From NCBI GenBank assembly GCA_009760855.2, contig WPIO01000004.1, forward strand, positions 973,501 through 1,037,500: a stretch of DNA of 64,000 bases, read 5' to 3'. This DNA is from Cristatella mucedo (Eukaryota > Bryozoa > Phylactolaemata > Cristatellidae). Positions 23,370-56,120 of this stretch are shown here, in pieces; positions within the stretch are counted from its first letter, which is position 1, and each line of letters opens with the position of its first letter. The position numbers and the translations under genes were made by a program. The notes beneath the pieces are model-generated. The model saw only the letters and a list, made by a program, of their open reading frames with translations. It was not told where the DNA came from and did not search any database.

Positions 23370-25785
23370 TATTATATAATATATATATACGGTAATATTA
23401 CAGTTCGCATACGATTAGACGTGACCAAGGGGGCGACGATAAGGGTCAATTGAACACAATCGCGGAAGAAAATTCGATGAGGGGCGTCGCCTTTCATAGG
23501 TGTAGGGGCGGAAGGAATTACACGTGAAAGCATATGGGAGCACCTCAGATCTAATGGGTTTTCAAAGTTCCATTAAAATTACCTGTAGTGAGAAGTGAGT
23601 GTGATTCCTACTGCAAAGAAATGAAGAGCGAGAGAAGAAAGTCCAAGATGAAGGTGGGATTGCTTACCGATACACGACACATTATCGAAACCATCGGCAA
23701 CTTACCACTACTTAGACATAGAACTGGATCACTTGTGCTTTCGTGCAGTCGGACATGAGAACAGGATCACTTTTTCGTGGAATCTGCTTAAAGGCTGCTT
23801 TCAGCGTTTGCCCTTTGAAAGTGCGGTCCGACCACCCAATGACCGACTGCCTAAGACTCGGCTTTTTGTGAGCAGTATTGAGACGAGGCGGATTTGGCCG
23901 GAGCCCACGTGGGCGCCATGCGCGATCGCTTGTTCCTTAAGCAGAGGACGACCTAGGTTTTTCTTGCAGCCCCGTGTGTTAGAGAAATGGTAAGATGCTC
24001 TCACACTTCCTGCGCCAGGTAGCGGGATCGAGTACTGCAGCAGGCAATTTCTTGTTGCCGACTACAAGCCGGATCGATTGCACCAAAGGTAGTTACGTCG
24101 CTTTCAAAATGAGCCCGGAGAATCGACTGACTTTTGACTGCTACGTGCCTGCCATCCTTGCGGGGACTGTGTCAAGTATTCGCCACGTATTGAGATCGCG
24201 CTACTTTTATTTCTGGAACCAGTGCTGCAATGATTCTTTGAGAGTAAGTTGAATACTAAAGAATTGTTTTCACTCGTTTCTTCCACGTTTCATCCTCGTT
24301 CACGTTAGTGACTCGGCTCCTCGTTCCATCTTTTTTTCTACTTTTCTGAGCAGCTGTCGGCCGTCGTCACAGTTGTCATATGGTCGTCATGATTAGCATG
24401 CTGTCATCCCACAGCAACGGCTTTCAAGCTACACTTCACAATAATGCCTTCTATCTTGAGTGGACTACTGAATTAGTTTTGTCTGGGCTAACGAAAAAAG
24501 CTTTAAAGCTTCTGCAGCCGGCGATGAACGTGGCTGTAAGTTTAGCCTACATGGCTGTAAGTTTAGCTCTTTATGTCCAGCTATGTGACTCCTTTGCTGA
24601 ATGAGCTGCGGTGGCTCCCGTTAGACTTTGAGCAACAACAACTTGTCCGCTTGCAGCTCTAAGGACTCTGATCCGAAGGAGCAGACGCTCGACCCTCGGT
24701 TATGAACATCACATGTGGCCTTACAACATGCATGCAGGAACAGTGGGCTACGATGGTTGGCTCTGCTGGAAGCCGAATGCCCGTTGCAGAACTCTGCCTG
24801 GGCTCCAGTATTTCGGACCGGCCCACCTCATTCAATACTTGTTGTGTACCAATATTCGCTCCCAGGAAACTGCCAACTCCCTCAAATTGAATGGTGATAA
24901 GACCAACTTCCGGTGGTGCCGGCGACCTAGCGCCACCCTCGGAAACCGAAAAGCCCGACCTTTCAAGTTGGCTCGGTCACTGTATCCCTGCATAATACAA
25001 TCGCTGTAGCAGCCAATCATTTCCGTGCAAGCTTCCCTTACCTACGCTTAGTTTGGGCAGTCCTGCATGGAGGAGCATCTGGAGGAGCATCTTTCGGGTC
25101 GAGCCGATGGCCGATCGGCGCGAAATGGTAGGCCAGACTTCCTCGGCGAACGTGCCTTCCACGAAAGCTGTTCAGTGCTTCAGGTGGGAGGGGGCAGGAA
25201 ATAGCAGGAAGACCTTTTGCTTTCCTTCGTGCACGGGCAATAGCCGACGCCGCAGCTTCCGGAAGTTTACTCCGCAGTTTACTAAACGCTGCACGCCCTC
25301 AACAAAGCTGTCGGTCCTCACAGAGGACATTGTGCGCAGCAGCGTGTGACAGCTAAGTTCCAGCGGCAGCACGAGAAACCAACAGCTGCTCACCGATGCT
25401 GAGAGAGAACGCTGGTTTTGCAAGTCGGCCGGCTACCGGCTGCCGTTGTCCAGCGTATACACAGCTACACGTCAGTTCCACGCAGGGTCGCAGCAAGACG
25501 CGTCGCGTCCTCCAACCACGCCGCCGCTCGCTCGCACCCGCCACACTGCCTGCCGCGAGCCGAGAAGCCGCGACGAGCAGTTGCTGCCGCCAGTCACGTG
25601 ACACGGCGGCTCGCAGCAGCCGAGTGCTCCCGGCTGGCTGCTGCAGCAGCCCAGCTTGGCCAGGCGTCAGCGGCCGAACGGCTAAGACCGCAGCGCGGCT
25701 CCCTCGACAGATAGCCTGCCCCGGGCCCACGCGCTCGTCCATATCCGCTTCTGCCTGCTTCGGCTATAGCGGGACAGTCGACGGC
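22711..25785. other. region downstream of PINX1b
   Basis: It contains a (TA)n tract (about 23310-23390), a LINE-like piece around 24630-25010 (SLKLNGDKTNF, as in LINE LKxNDDKT) and a GC/CpG-rich block at 25440-25740. The 3' UTR of PINX1b must start here. Frames at 23733-24252 are open but not convincing. Confidence 0.5.
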
Positions 25786-34684
<8,899 letters not shown>

Positions 34685-36230
34685 CTTGCTCCGGCAGCGC
34701 TGCTGGCAGCAGACCGCCCACGAGGCCGGTTAGAGGATATAGCCGGACTGCTGATAACACTTTAGTATTAGGTATTTTCAGATGCCAACATTGTAAGCTA
34801 TTTTATACCATAATAATCTGCTATTAATTTTTAATTTATAAAATAAATTTCTGTATAATGCATGAGCATCGCTCGTGAGTTCCATAGCTTCGATGCAAGA
34901 ATGACTAGCTCGAGCACGCCCGGGTTATCTCCCTACCCGGCAGATGACGTCCACATTACAGGAGCTCTTTAGGAGCCAGGTATTTCCTGTATGTTCCCAT
35001 GTCCTTATTATGCAAATTACAAACCGATGAATTTCCTGCGGGACGCTAAGAATATATCTGGCTATGATACTTTTTCAGAATTTGAAAATAGCAATCAAAC
35101 GTACCAGTCGTCGACGGCGTGGCACCATCGTCCTCCTCCTAAGCCTGAGCTTCGCTGGCTTCACGTCAAGCTGCGAATCAATTTCCTGCCTTTACTCATT
35201 AATACTTGTCTAGAATTAGGTCACTCTCGACTCGCAGGTCTTCCCGTCCGTGCAATAACACGCCAACAAATGGTGCAAACACGAAAGCTGTGCCTTCATC
35301 GTTCACTTTGTAACTACCACAGCGCATCACGTCTCTCCCACCTGCACTAGCGCCCCATCAAGCAGAGAATTCAAAGTCCCATCACTTAATATTCGGTCCC
35401 AAATTACCTCGCTCCGGCCCACATATATAGGGTACCCGCCCCTCAGCCCCGCCCCCTCAAATCACCCACCCGTCAACTCTTGTCGCTTAGCACCACCTGT
35501 AACCTACCAGAGCTCTTAAGAAATAGTGCCTCCAGTTCCAACATACCTAAAGACAGAAACTATCGGCATGACGACATCCTCTGGCTTGACGTAATTTGAA
35601 GATAAACTAAAAACCGTCCGTTCATCACAAGATTTACTTCGTCCGTCAGAACCTACGTATGCGTAATACGTAATGCCTGCAGCGTTTATTGTGCACGTTT
35701 TAATGGCAGCAGATCGGCTGACAACCTTTCTTTTCAGCCTATGCAAAGTACCTAGCATGCCATTTACTTCTCATACAATTCTATGAAATACATTTTTTTC
35801 TTCTTATTATTATTATTTTATCAAAAGCCTGTCAGTCTCTACTAGCATATTTCATCGGTAATGGTAAATTGGAGAGATATGCAATTAAGTTGTATACGGA
35901 TTTTGTAAGCGAGCATTCGAGAGTGACTTATAATATATATTCATAATGCTTTGAGGGGTTGACCACGGTCAGCAAGCTCTACGAATATTAAGATAGCGAC
36001 GGAAGCGAAGTGGTCTCGCTGTTTCCATTTTATGACATTTCCTAAAAGCACGTCGTACCCGAGAAGTGCGAAGCAACTATATTCTAGCGACAACGAGCTG
36101 CAGTCAATTATTTTTAGTAAAGCTGTGTAGCTTTTAGCACCATTATTATCACTGCCTCTAGTACATGTCTGTATAATGCTGGATGCCCCCAGAGCATCAT
36201 GTATCTCCGTCAGTAACTCCACAAAGTCAT
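34685..36230. other. intergenic 5' of PINX1b
   Basis: The sequence just above 34684 should hold the PINX1b promoter, but no core element stands out. A decayed plus-strand LINE piece is seen at about 35130-35350 (ELRWLHVKLRINF, resembling LHWLPVKxRIxF). The rest is unrecognised. Confidence 0.45.
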
Positions 36231-36235
36231 AAAGA

Positions 36236-38170
36236 CTATGTGGGTGTTACGCAGGAGCGTTTTGTATAGCGCACTCACAGCCTAAGCGGCTTTCGGTACG
36301 CATTAGTTAGCCAACAGACTTCGTCTCACGCAACAAAGAGAAAGTGGGATGCATAGCAAAGTTAGGAGAGCAGTTGAGGTAGTGAGTAGCATAGAAGTAG
36401 CAGTTCAGGACCGCTGAAAAAGATGTGCCATAGTCGGCAGTTGGAGAGTAGATGTCGTTGCGTAAGAATTGTGGAAGCGAGATCCACAGTCTAGGACCTG
36501 CAGAGCTAAAGCTTCTGTCGCCAACTGTCTTTAAGCAGAGGAATGGGACAGCTAATTTATTGTCCACACAGGACCTGAGGGCGCGAACAGGCTGAAACTG
36601 ATGCAGCAGCTCAGCTAGGTATGCAGGAGCCAAGCCGTGGCGGGCCTTGTGGGTCAGCGTGAGAACTTTGCTCTGTATCCTTTGCTCAACCGGCAACCAT
36701 CCTAGCTCTTTCAGCAGAGGTGACACGTGCTCAAACCGCTGGGACTTGAAGACCAGCCTTGCAGTCATATTCATAGTCCGCTGTAGTGGCATAATAGCTT
36801 TTTTTGGCAGCCCAGCCAAAAGGGAATTACAATAATCAAGCCGAGATAGAACTAAAGACCTAGTTAAATTTTTTACAAGCCACTGAGGGAGACAGCTTTT
36901 AATCTTGGATAGGGATCGGATGTGATGGCTAGCTGTAGAGGCAGTCTTCTGAATAAAGCTTTTGAAATTAAGGAAGCTGTCGAACACGACACCTAGACTA
37001 CGAGCGCGTGGTTAAGGTCATACAATAGCATCACCTATTAGAACAGCAAAGCCTTTTAATCTAGCCACACGCTTAGGGTGTCCTATGAGCAGCAGTTCGG
37101 TTTTATCATCATTTAATTTCAGGAAGTTTTCCGACATCTAGGATCGAATATCGGCAAGGCAAGCATTCAGTTTCTCAGTTGCCGCAGCAGATTCCGATGG
37201 TTTAAATGACAAATACAACTGAGTATCGTCAGCATAGAAGTGATATCCTATTTCATAGGCCCTAATCACTTTTCCCAGAGGTTGCGTATAAATAGAGAAC
37301 AGCAAGGGACCGAGTACAGACCCTTGAGGGACTCCACAGGTGACCCTTCTCATGTCTGAGACCTGACCCCCACACGACACGGATTGAACACGATCAGACA
37401 AGTATGATTTAAACCACGCCAGTGCTTCGTCTGCCAGACCGATCGTTGTTCTCAATCGTTCAAGCAGAACTTCGTGATCAATGGTGTCGAAGGCAGCAGA
37501 CGGATCTAGCAGAGCTAAGGCAGTGACATTCCCGTCGTCGTTGCCATGTAGAATGTCATTGTTAACACGGAGGAGAGCAGTTTCAGTAGAGTGCTGCCTC
37601 TTGAACCCTGATTGAAATGTTTCTGACATATCATTATTTTCAATATGTTCTACCAGTTGCTTAGCAACAATTTTTTCAAGAATCTTTGATAAGAACAGAA
37701 GAAGGGAAACTGGACGATAGTTTGCTAGGACCTCTGTGTCTAATCCAGGCTTTTTAAGAATAGGTCTAACGATTGCCGATTTGAAGGACTTGGGGACGAC
37801 CCCTTTTCCCAAAGAAGCATTAAACATCTTGGTTATGGCAGGGCTAAGTTGGTCTGCAAGTAAAGACCACAGAGATGAAGGTATAGGGTGTTCAGAAGAC
37901 GAGCTCCTTTTGCTAGACCTTTTTAAAGCAGCCACATCACAGGCAGAAACATCGGAGAACCTTTTAAGAAAGGTCACAGGTTGAGGAACGGCGATTGCTT
38001 TGGTCGGAGGGGGCTTAATGGAGGCACGAATGTGCTCAATTTTTTCAGTAAAGAAGGCTTAACACTTTTCGGCTGAGCCCTTAATACCTGGGGAGTCAGA
38101 CCTCACAGCATTGGCCAGTAAATGGTTTACTGTCTTATAAATCTGTTTAGTGTCCGACTGGCAGGAATTC
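36236..38170 (-). mobile_element. 5'-truncated LINE-2 element with YADD reverse transcriptase (broken)
   Basis: On the minus strand, 37977-37138 is one long frame with reverse-transcriptase blocks: IVRPILKKPG, NYRPVSLL, KILEKIVAKQL, AFDTIDHEVLLERL, GVPQGSVLGPLLF and YADDTQLYLSF, which carries the catalytic YADD. After a stop near 37138 the C-terminal part continues at 36987-36307 (SRLDYCNSLLAGLP, HGLAPAYLAELL). Further upstream an interrupted frame to about 38170 reads QIYKTVNHLLANAV. The 3' end is GTAACACCCACATAG near 36240. Truncated 5' end, stops and intergenic position indicate a dead CR1/L2-clade element. Confidence 0.9.
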
Positions 38171-38499
38171 AGCTTTCTAATGAAAAAAAGAATGCGTACC
38201 GATATAATAAATGCCCTCAACTTCATGTACGACGTAGTAGTGCTGAAAATTGATGGCTTTGTGCTTCAAAATGAGGACAAGCTGACTAAAGGCCAAGTTT
38301 CAAGCTTGTCTGGCGTTTTTACAGACGGACTCTCAGCACCCTTTTAAGACCATATGTCATCGACCATCCCGCGTTCAACCGTTTAAAACTGTTTTCAATT
38401 TTATAATATTCAAATATCCACCTTCTATTTGGATCAGCAAAATACACCATTATATTCATTTACGCCCATTCCTAATAATAGCATTAATATATTGGCATA

Positions 38500-38643
38500 G
38501 CCGTGATGGCACATTAGGTAAGGCGGTTGCAGGAATCGGTTCGATTCCTGCAGTGGGCGATCCTTTATCGCCACTGCAAGCGGTGGTGATAGCCGTAAAG
38601 GCTCTTCCGTCGCTATACAAAAAGAGGCTGTTTAATCAGCTAA
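38500..38643 (+). repeat. SINE-A copy
   Basis: It begins GCCGTGATGGCACATTAGGT and includes GGTTCGATTCC (box B). It continues to GGCTCTTCCGTCGCTATACA and GAGGCTGTTTAATCAGCTA. The stretch normally found between box A and box B is shortened. Confidence 0.87.
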
Positions 38644-39580
38644 GTTTTTTTTTATCACACACAGAACTGAATCTATCAGCCACTTTACAGACACTGCAAA
38701 GAAATCGTGACCAAATGATTAGTGGCAACATCCTCAATGGCAATGTCATCAAGCATAACATTGTTAGATATCGTGCTGTCAGTCGGGAGTGAGTTTCAGG
38801 CTTCCAGACCAAACGATTTAATGACGTGGTCTCCACATTTTTTTGAGATTCTTACGATAATTAGACACTTTATTTTAGTCATAATAGCAGGTGGTACTAT
38901 CCTTGGCCTGGTGTGGGAGTAGTTACGATAGGTAGGCTGAAGCCAGAGAATGAAGAGACCTACAAATAAGTGACATTTCAGGCTTTTTCATCCTTCACGT
39001 CGTCTAGGTTACAGGACCAGCAGAAAGGACCAAAGGTGGCTGGAAGTAAGCATCATTTATCGATTTCATGTCGCCGAGCTAAAATATCTAGTGCATGTTG
39101 AAGAGCATGTTCCAAGTGCTTCGTTAGTATCACGAGTGCATTGCGGCGGACTTTGAGATAGCCACTTTCAAGCTTAAGGGCCGAGTGACTGTAATTCCAT
39201 GTAAGGCTGCTAAAATTTTTAAATGAGCTTTTTATGAGATTTTTTATTTAAATTTTTTTTTATTTAAATGAGATTTTTAAATTTTTAAAATAGAATGAAT
39301 AAATTTTTAGCGGTGACATCGTGTCTCAAAATGTTCACCGTTTTCCCGACAGCGAGGAGTCTGCAAAACGTGATGCTCGATATTTCGACTGAGCCGCTTC
39401 ACTAACTTTTAGTCGCCTACAGTCACTTTCAGCTAATCTGCGGTGCAGTTAAAAACGCAGCATGCAAGTGAGCCACTGAATGTGAGAGTCTTGAAAATGC
39501 ACATGACAAATTAGTCGCGTATGAAACTCAGCACAAGACGGAAGACTCCTCCCTGGTTATCGCAATCGTCTGCATTTTAT
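38644..39580. other. intergenic with LINE 3' fragment
   Basis: About 38660-38850 reads on the minus strand like the LINE C-terminal/3' region (compare 54.5-54.7 kb). The remainder to 39580 is AT-rich without recognised features. Confidence 0.45.
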
Positions 39581-39589
39581 TAATACAAT

Positions 39590-39722
39590 TCATTTGTACA
39601 GCGCTCCAAGAGAACTCAATCTCTATTCAGGCGCTTCACATGTGCCTCGGGGCTCGAGCCCACGACCTCAGCCACAACTTGGTCGGGGCGAGCACCTTAA
39701 CCGCTGGATCAAACCAGCTTGG
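39590..39722 (-). repeat. SINE-B copy
   Basis: In minus orientation the head is GGTTTGATCCAGCGGTTAAG, followed by GGGCTCGAGCCCC (B-box-like) and GAAGCGCCTGAATAGAGA, then the shared stem-loop and an AATTGTATT end. Confidence 0.8.
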
Positions 39723-40104
39723 CTCGACACGTCACGAAAATCGTTTGCTAATGACGGTTCATGACCGTCAACGCAAATGACTGATTAGAAGAGGGATCGG
39801 AAGTTCGTGTAGATTTGATACCCTGATCAACAGCCACCGTCCCAAGGTTTTCCTGGTTCGCGAAGGGCACTCGTGTGGGGCACAGTTCGCCATTTCAGTA
39901 ATATTCCCTCACTAGATAACACTTGCGAAGTTGGGCTAAGCTGAGCGGGAGGACTCGGCCCTTCTCGTCAAGGTCATTTTCATGGCATTCCTGCATCTAA
40001 TGATCTAATCGGTTTCGCCAGCCTCATCGCTTGCCAATGATGCCTGCCTCCTCCTTCCAGGCTTCTCGATCTGCTGCTCGGCACGTGCTTCCTGCCTCTG
40101 GCCG

Positions 40105-40250
40105 ATGGCACGGTAGTAGGTTTACTAGTAGGTGCTCGCCCCGACCAAGATCTGGCCGAGGTCGTGGGCTCAATTGCCGTAGCATATGTGAAGTGCCTGA
40201 ATAGAGATTGAGTTCTCTTAGGGAGCTATACAAATGAATTATATCTATTT
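40105..40250 (+). repeat. SINE-B copy
   Basis: It contains CTCGCCCCGACCAAGATC, a CTCAATTGCC box-B relic, GTGAAGTGCCTGAATAGAGA and the stem-loop with AATGAATTATA end. Confidence 0.75.
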
Positions 40251-40668
40251 TTAGGGGAAAATAGGCAGACCGATGCATACTGGGATAATAATTAATCGAG
40301 CATGATCGTGGGGCAGAAGGGGTGGTCGGAACTGAAGTAAGTTTGCTGAAAAAGTAACCAGATTTCATAATTGACTCCAGAAAAACTATCAACAGCAACA
40401 GGTTTCAGGAAGGAGACAGATTATTACTTGCACCTGGGTATTAGCTCAGGGGTCAGGTGCTCCAGCTTCACGACCAAGGTCGAGGTCGTCGAGTCGTGCA
40501 GTAGGCTATTGCCTCTTGCAAGCTAGGTGATGGCTGGCATGTGTTTTTTGCTGCTATGTACATGACCCTGTCGATTTGCCCTTAATGCAAAGTGAGACCG
40601 TCGTGGATGTACTACTGCACAAGCCACTACTGAGAGTTATAGCAGGCGAAATGGGTGAAAAACCGGGG

Positions 40669-40882
<214 letters not shown>

Positions 40883-41655
40883 TGCAAAACTGCAAAACAA
40901 TATTAAAGCCGACGCTAAAGCAGACAGCTGCAGCGGTCACGTGATCAGGGGAAGCAAGGGGCTTTCACTTCCCAGCTGCCCTCAGCATACACATGCTACG
41001 GTGGGCATCTCTATTTGGTCGATTTCTGTTCTATTCAGTGACTGCAGAGATGGTTCGGCAATAGTGTAACACCAGGACAAAGTTTGGAAGGAAGCCAGAC
41101 ATTTTTCGAATGCTGAAAAATGCAAGAGGTATGCAAAGCCAAAGGAGAACAACACATGTCCCGACAGAAAACGGTCCCGAAACCCTTGGCGATCCACGTC
41201 TGTTGACGACCTGCTTCAAAAACGAAGCGAGATCAAAGCACGCTGGCAGATATTGCTGCTCAGGCAACAACGGCGCTGAATCGTAAGAGCTAGCTGAATG
41301 CACGCACTCACGCACGCGTGAGGCAGACTATCAGCGGCGTCCTCAGCGACGGCAAGGACAACACGGACAAAACGCCTGCTTCAGCGAAGAAAGAAACGCA
41401 TTCTTCGTCTTCTGCTCTCTGCACCCGGCAGACGCCGGAGAGGGCAGCAGCCATAGCTCGCCTCGTTCGGACAGCGCAACGAGTAAGCCTACGCAAAAAG
41501 GCAAATCGAGCCTCTGCGAACGAGGGTCTGCCGGATACGCATCGGCTTGCGGCAGCTGGCACGAGGCTCTGACGGCACTCTCGGCAGAAGACCGCACGTC
41601 GGCGATGTCAGCCCTGTGATCGGTCATGTGATCGGCCATGTCAGCCCCAGATCTG

Positions 41656-52894
<11,239 letters not shown>

Positions 52895-53764
52895 CTAAAA
52901 CAAAATACGACCGGATCGACGACGAACCGGAAGCTACGAGCTGATCCTGCAGCGCCTGGCGGCTTGGCGCCAATCGGCTCCGTCAGGTGCGGCCACTCGG
53001 CAGGTGAGGTGGGCAAAGTGTACCTGCCAATACAATGCTATCACCTTTCATTGCACAAGAGAGTGCTCTCTAATAACACCAGCGGTTTGAGCACCAGCAA
53101 AGGAAGCCACAGCTTTAGCCAAAACAACGGGTCACACACCAAATCACGTGAATAGGAATGTCCTCCTACAAGTGCCTCCCCAGCCTCTACAGTGTTACAT
53201 AGCAACAAAGAGATTCGAACGACAATTGGTTTATTTCCCAAGTACACAGAGAGCTTTCAAAGAGCTACGAGCGCCAATATTACACAATGTAAACTGAGGG
53301 TGGAAAAATGCTACTTGCGATCAGCTCGGTCTAAAAATTCTGAATATTTAAAGGAATCACCTTTCAACATTAGCACTGCCGAGAGAGGAGAAGTTGGTGG
53401 GTGAAGGGCCAAACTTACTTAAAGATTTGCCACTCCCTTTCAGGTCCTTCCATTCTACTTCTCCAGCCTTCTCTATCTGAACTACTTACCTGCTCTTCTG
53501 ATTCAAGTCGTTTAGCTGTGCCTCCAACCAAACCTCAAATCCTCCGGTGACCGTTCTGTTAGTTTGCATGCTCCCAAAGCACAGAACTCACCCACGACTG
53601 ATGTCACGCAATCCCCGGATTACATTCCAAAAAGAAGCTGACAACTCACCTGCTTCTCACAGAATTTGCCCGGTCAGCATGGACGAATGTCTGTCCGCTT
53701 ATGCTTGCTGACGCTACGCTTGCTATCACAAACCACATTGACATACTTCACTTATAGCATAGGT
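52895..53764. other. upstream of the first identified HSPBAP1 exon
   Basis: No exon 1 could be assigned. A decayed plus-strand LINE C-terminal piece is visible at about 53420-53620. The remainder is unrecognised. Confidence 0.4.
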
Positions 53765-53771
53765 CTAGTCG

Positions 53772-53943
53772 GTGAGCCGCGATGGCACACTAGGTAAGGC
53801 GGTTGCTTTCATGACCTCGGTCCCGAGGTCGCGGGTTCGATTCCTGTGGTGGGCGAATCTTTATCGCCACTGCAAGCGGTGGTGATAGCCGTAAAGGCTC
53901 TTCTGTCGCTAGATAAAAAGAGGCTGTTTAATCAGCTGAGGGT
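53772..53943 (+). repeat. SINE-A copy, best preserved
   Basis: It reads GAGCCGCGATGGCACACTAG, then GGTAAGGCGGTTGC, a CTCGG/CCGAG hairpin, GGTTCGATTCC (box B), CACTGCAAGCGGTGGTGATA, GGCTCTTCTGTCGCTAGATA and GAGGCTGTTTAATCAGCT. It can serve as the family reference. Confidence 0.9.
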
Positions 53944-53989
53944 TTTTTTTTAGTGCCTAGGGGGCGCTATCAGAATGTCATTACTTTTA

Positions 53990-54280
53990 GGAATATCATA
54001 GCAATCGAGTGAACTCATCAAGCAACGCGTCTTCCGTCCTCATGGATCATACCTAGCAAGCATGCTCCAGCCTTGCCTTGGAGCTAGTCAGAGCTCAGAC
54101 TCTGCTCTGCTGCTAGTGTAATGCACCTTTCGAGGAAGGCTGACAGAGTTGAAGTCTCTCTGCTAATTGTGCCGGCTTTCTTGTCATCAGCTTTTGATAA
54201 TGAAGTCCTTCTTGAGCGCCTATCATCTCGTCTGAATATCACCGGCGAGCACTGCAATTTATGAGGTCCTATCCTAATAT
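53990..54280 (+). pseudogene. decayed LINE reverse-transcriptase fragment
   Basis: Readable pieces include AFDNEVLLERLSSRL, equivalent to AFDTIDHEVLLERL in the element at 36-38 kb. It is short and broken. Confidence 0.6.
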
Positions 54281-54284
54281 AAGA

Positions 54285-54425
54285 TAATTCATTTGGATAG
54301 CACCCTAAAAGAACTTAAATCTCTATTCAGGCGCTTCACATATGCCTCGGGGCTCAAGCCCACGACCTCAGCCAGACCTTGGTCGGCGCGGGCACCTTAA
54401 CCACTGGACCAAACCAGCTCGGCGA
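54285..54425 (-). repeat. SINE-B copy
   Basis: The minus-strand head GGTTTGGTCCAGTGGTTAAG is a strong tRNA box-A match; GGGCTTGAGCCCC follows, then GAAGCGCCTGAATAGAGA and the shared stem-loop. Confidence 0.85.
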
Positions 54426-54429
54426 ATAA

Positions 54430-54740
54430 CAATAATAATAATAATATTAATAATACATTTGTATGGGGAATCTCTTCTAGGCACTTTACATATGGCTATA
54501 TAGAAAGCCTTAGCGAATGATTGGTGGTAACATCAGCAAGCAGCAGGCATAGTCTAAGCAGGTACATGCTCAAGAAGAACGAATCACAAAGACTCACCAA
54601 ATGTAATTGACAGGTGCATTTTAAGCTTCTTTTTAAATGTCGTCATATCAGGGTACGTTGTGACCTGAGTCGGTAGTGAGTTCCAGGCTTTGGAAGCAAA
54701 GGAACTAGAAACACCGGCTCCAACGGTTTTGAGGTTCGTA
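54430..54740 (-). mobile_element. LINE 3' end fragment
   Basis: It starts at the right with coding relics (minus-strand text like AFxS...ELTTDSG) and ends at the left in a shortened stem-loop and an AAT-type tail. It is a diverged relative of the 55-kb element. Confidence 0.65.
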
Positions 54741-54984
54741 GGAGGTTAACGTTAACGGTTTAACGTTAAGGTTAAACGAACTGAAATCTTCTATTCTTAA
54801 AATAATTCTACAATATAGCTGGTCAATTTAGCAGGGCATAAAACTGAGCTCACAAGTCGACGATTAACTGCACTTAATCCTGTCAGCAATTGAGACGCTC
54901 GAACGCACCGAAGAAGAGAGGCCGAAAGCTCCGGCGAAGCCCTGGCTGGAAGACCTGGAAAGGCTCGCTGAACTGCTGCTGCTC

Positions 54985-55880
54985 TGCCTATGACTATGGC
55001 TCTGCCAGCACATCTCCTGTTGAATCAGCTCGAAATCTAGGTGTCATGTTCCAAAGTGACCTCTCGTTAGACGACCACATCAGTTCCACAATCAAGTCTG
55101 CCTACTTTCAGCTACATTACATTGCTAAAATTTGGGCTGTTTTAGATAAGGATACAACAGCTAAGTTGGTCCATGCATTCGTGACATCCCGTCTTGACTT
55201 CTGTAACTCACTGCTTGCTGGCCTACCGGCATGTGCAATCAGGCGATTGCAGCTGGTGCAAAACTCTGCAGCTAGGCTTGTCTGTCTTGAGCGTCGCAGT
55301 TGCCACATCACACCACTTCTCGTCGACCTGCACTGGCTACCAGTCAAGCAACGGATTGACTTCAAGGTTTTGCCACTCACTTTTAGGTCCCTTCATTCTA
55401 TGGCTCCAGCCTATCTCTCCGACATACTCCCCCATCAGGCTAAGCTTCGTACCACTCGCTTTTCGGAATCCAACAGTCTACAAATACCTCGTACAAACCT
55501 TAAATCCTTTGGAGACCGTGCATTTAGTTTGTATGCTCCCAAAGCCTGGAACTCACTCCCGATCTGCGTCAGGACATCCCCTGACCTGACCACATTTAAA
55601 AAGAACTTAAAAACACACCTATTTAGGACAGCATTTAGTGGGTCCCTGTGATTCGTCCTTGATGTGCTTATGCGTGCTGACACTGTGCATGCTGCCACTA
55701 ACCACATGTGCATGCTGACCCTGTGCATGTCACCCCTAACCATGTTTTTCATGTTGTTTATCAAGCATGATATTACTTGCCATTCAATCGAGTTTCCTTT
55801 TGCAGCAAATGTAAAGCGCCTAGAAAGAGATTGAGTTATCTGAGGGCGCTTTATCAAGTGCATTATTATTATTATTATGA
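54985..55880 (+). mobile_element. 5'-truncated LINE-1 family element with intact C-terminal frame
   Basis: From about 55000 to 55651 the frame is uninterrupted and encodes ARNLGVMFQSDLSLDDHISS, SRLDFCNSLLAGLPACAIRR, LHWLPVKQRIDFKVLPLTFR and APAYLSDILPHQAKLRTTRF to a stop at 55649-55651. The 3' UTR has GTGCATG repeats, the stem-loop (AAAGCGCC...GGGCGCTTT) and an ATT tail ending near 55880. The undamaged frame suggests a fairly recent insertion. Confidence 0.92.
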
Positions 55881-55964
55881 CTGACTGAATGCTGCAGGTC
55901 AAGGACTGGCCCAACCTTAGAACGATTCCGGGTTCGTGCTAGGCATCTAGGACGCACGCCCGAG

Positions 55965-56120
55965 GAGGATGAGAAGGAGGAGGCAGAAGAGGATGAGGAG
56001 GAGAAGGAGGAGGAGGAGAAGGAGGAGGCAGAAGAGGAGGAAAGGAAGGAGGAAGAGGAAGAGGAGGAGGAGGAGGAGGAGGAAGAGGAGGAGGAGGAGG
56101 AGGAGGAGGAGGAGGAGACA
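55965..56120. repeat. (GGA)n/(GAG)n microsatellite
   Basis: About 155 bp of GAGGAG/GAAGGAGGAG repeats between the LINE and the CpG-rich block. Frames through it (poly-Ser, poly-Pro, poly-Leu, poly-Arg) are repeat artefacts. Confidence 0.95.

Noticed and set aside
36236-38170. A viral or LTR retroelement polymerase
   Set aside because: There is no LTR, protease, integrase or gag. The RT wording (GVPQGSVLGPLLF, YADDTQLY) and C-terminal block are typical of CR1/L2-like non-LTR elements.
53772-53943. Possible functional tRNA genes at SINE-A and SINE-B heads
   Set aside because: Box A and B are present, but no complete acceptor stem or anticodon arm folds, and the heads recur with the same non-tRNA body at many sites.
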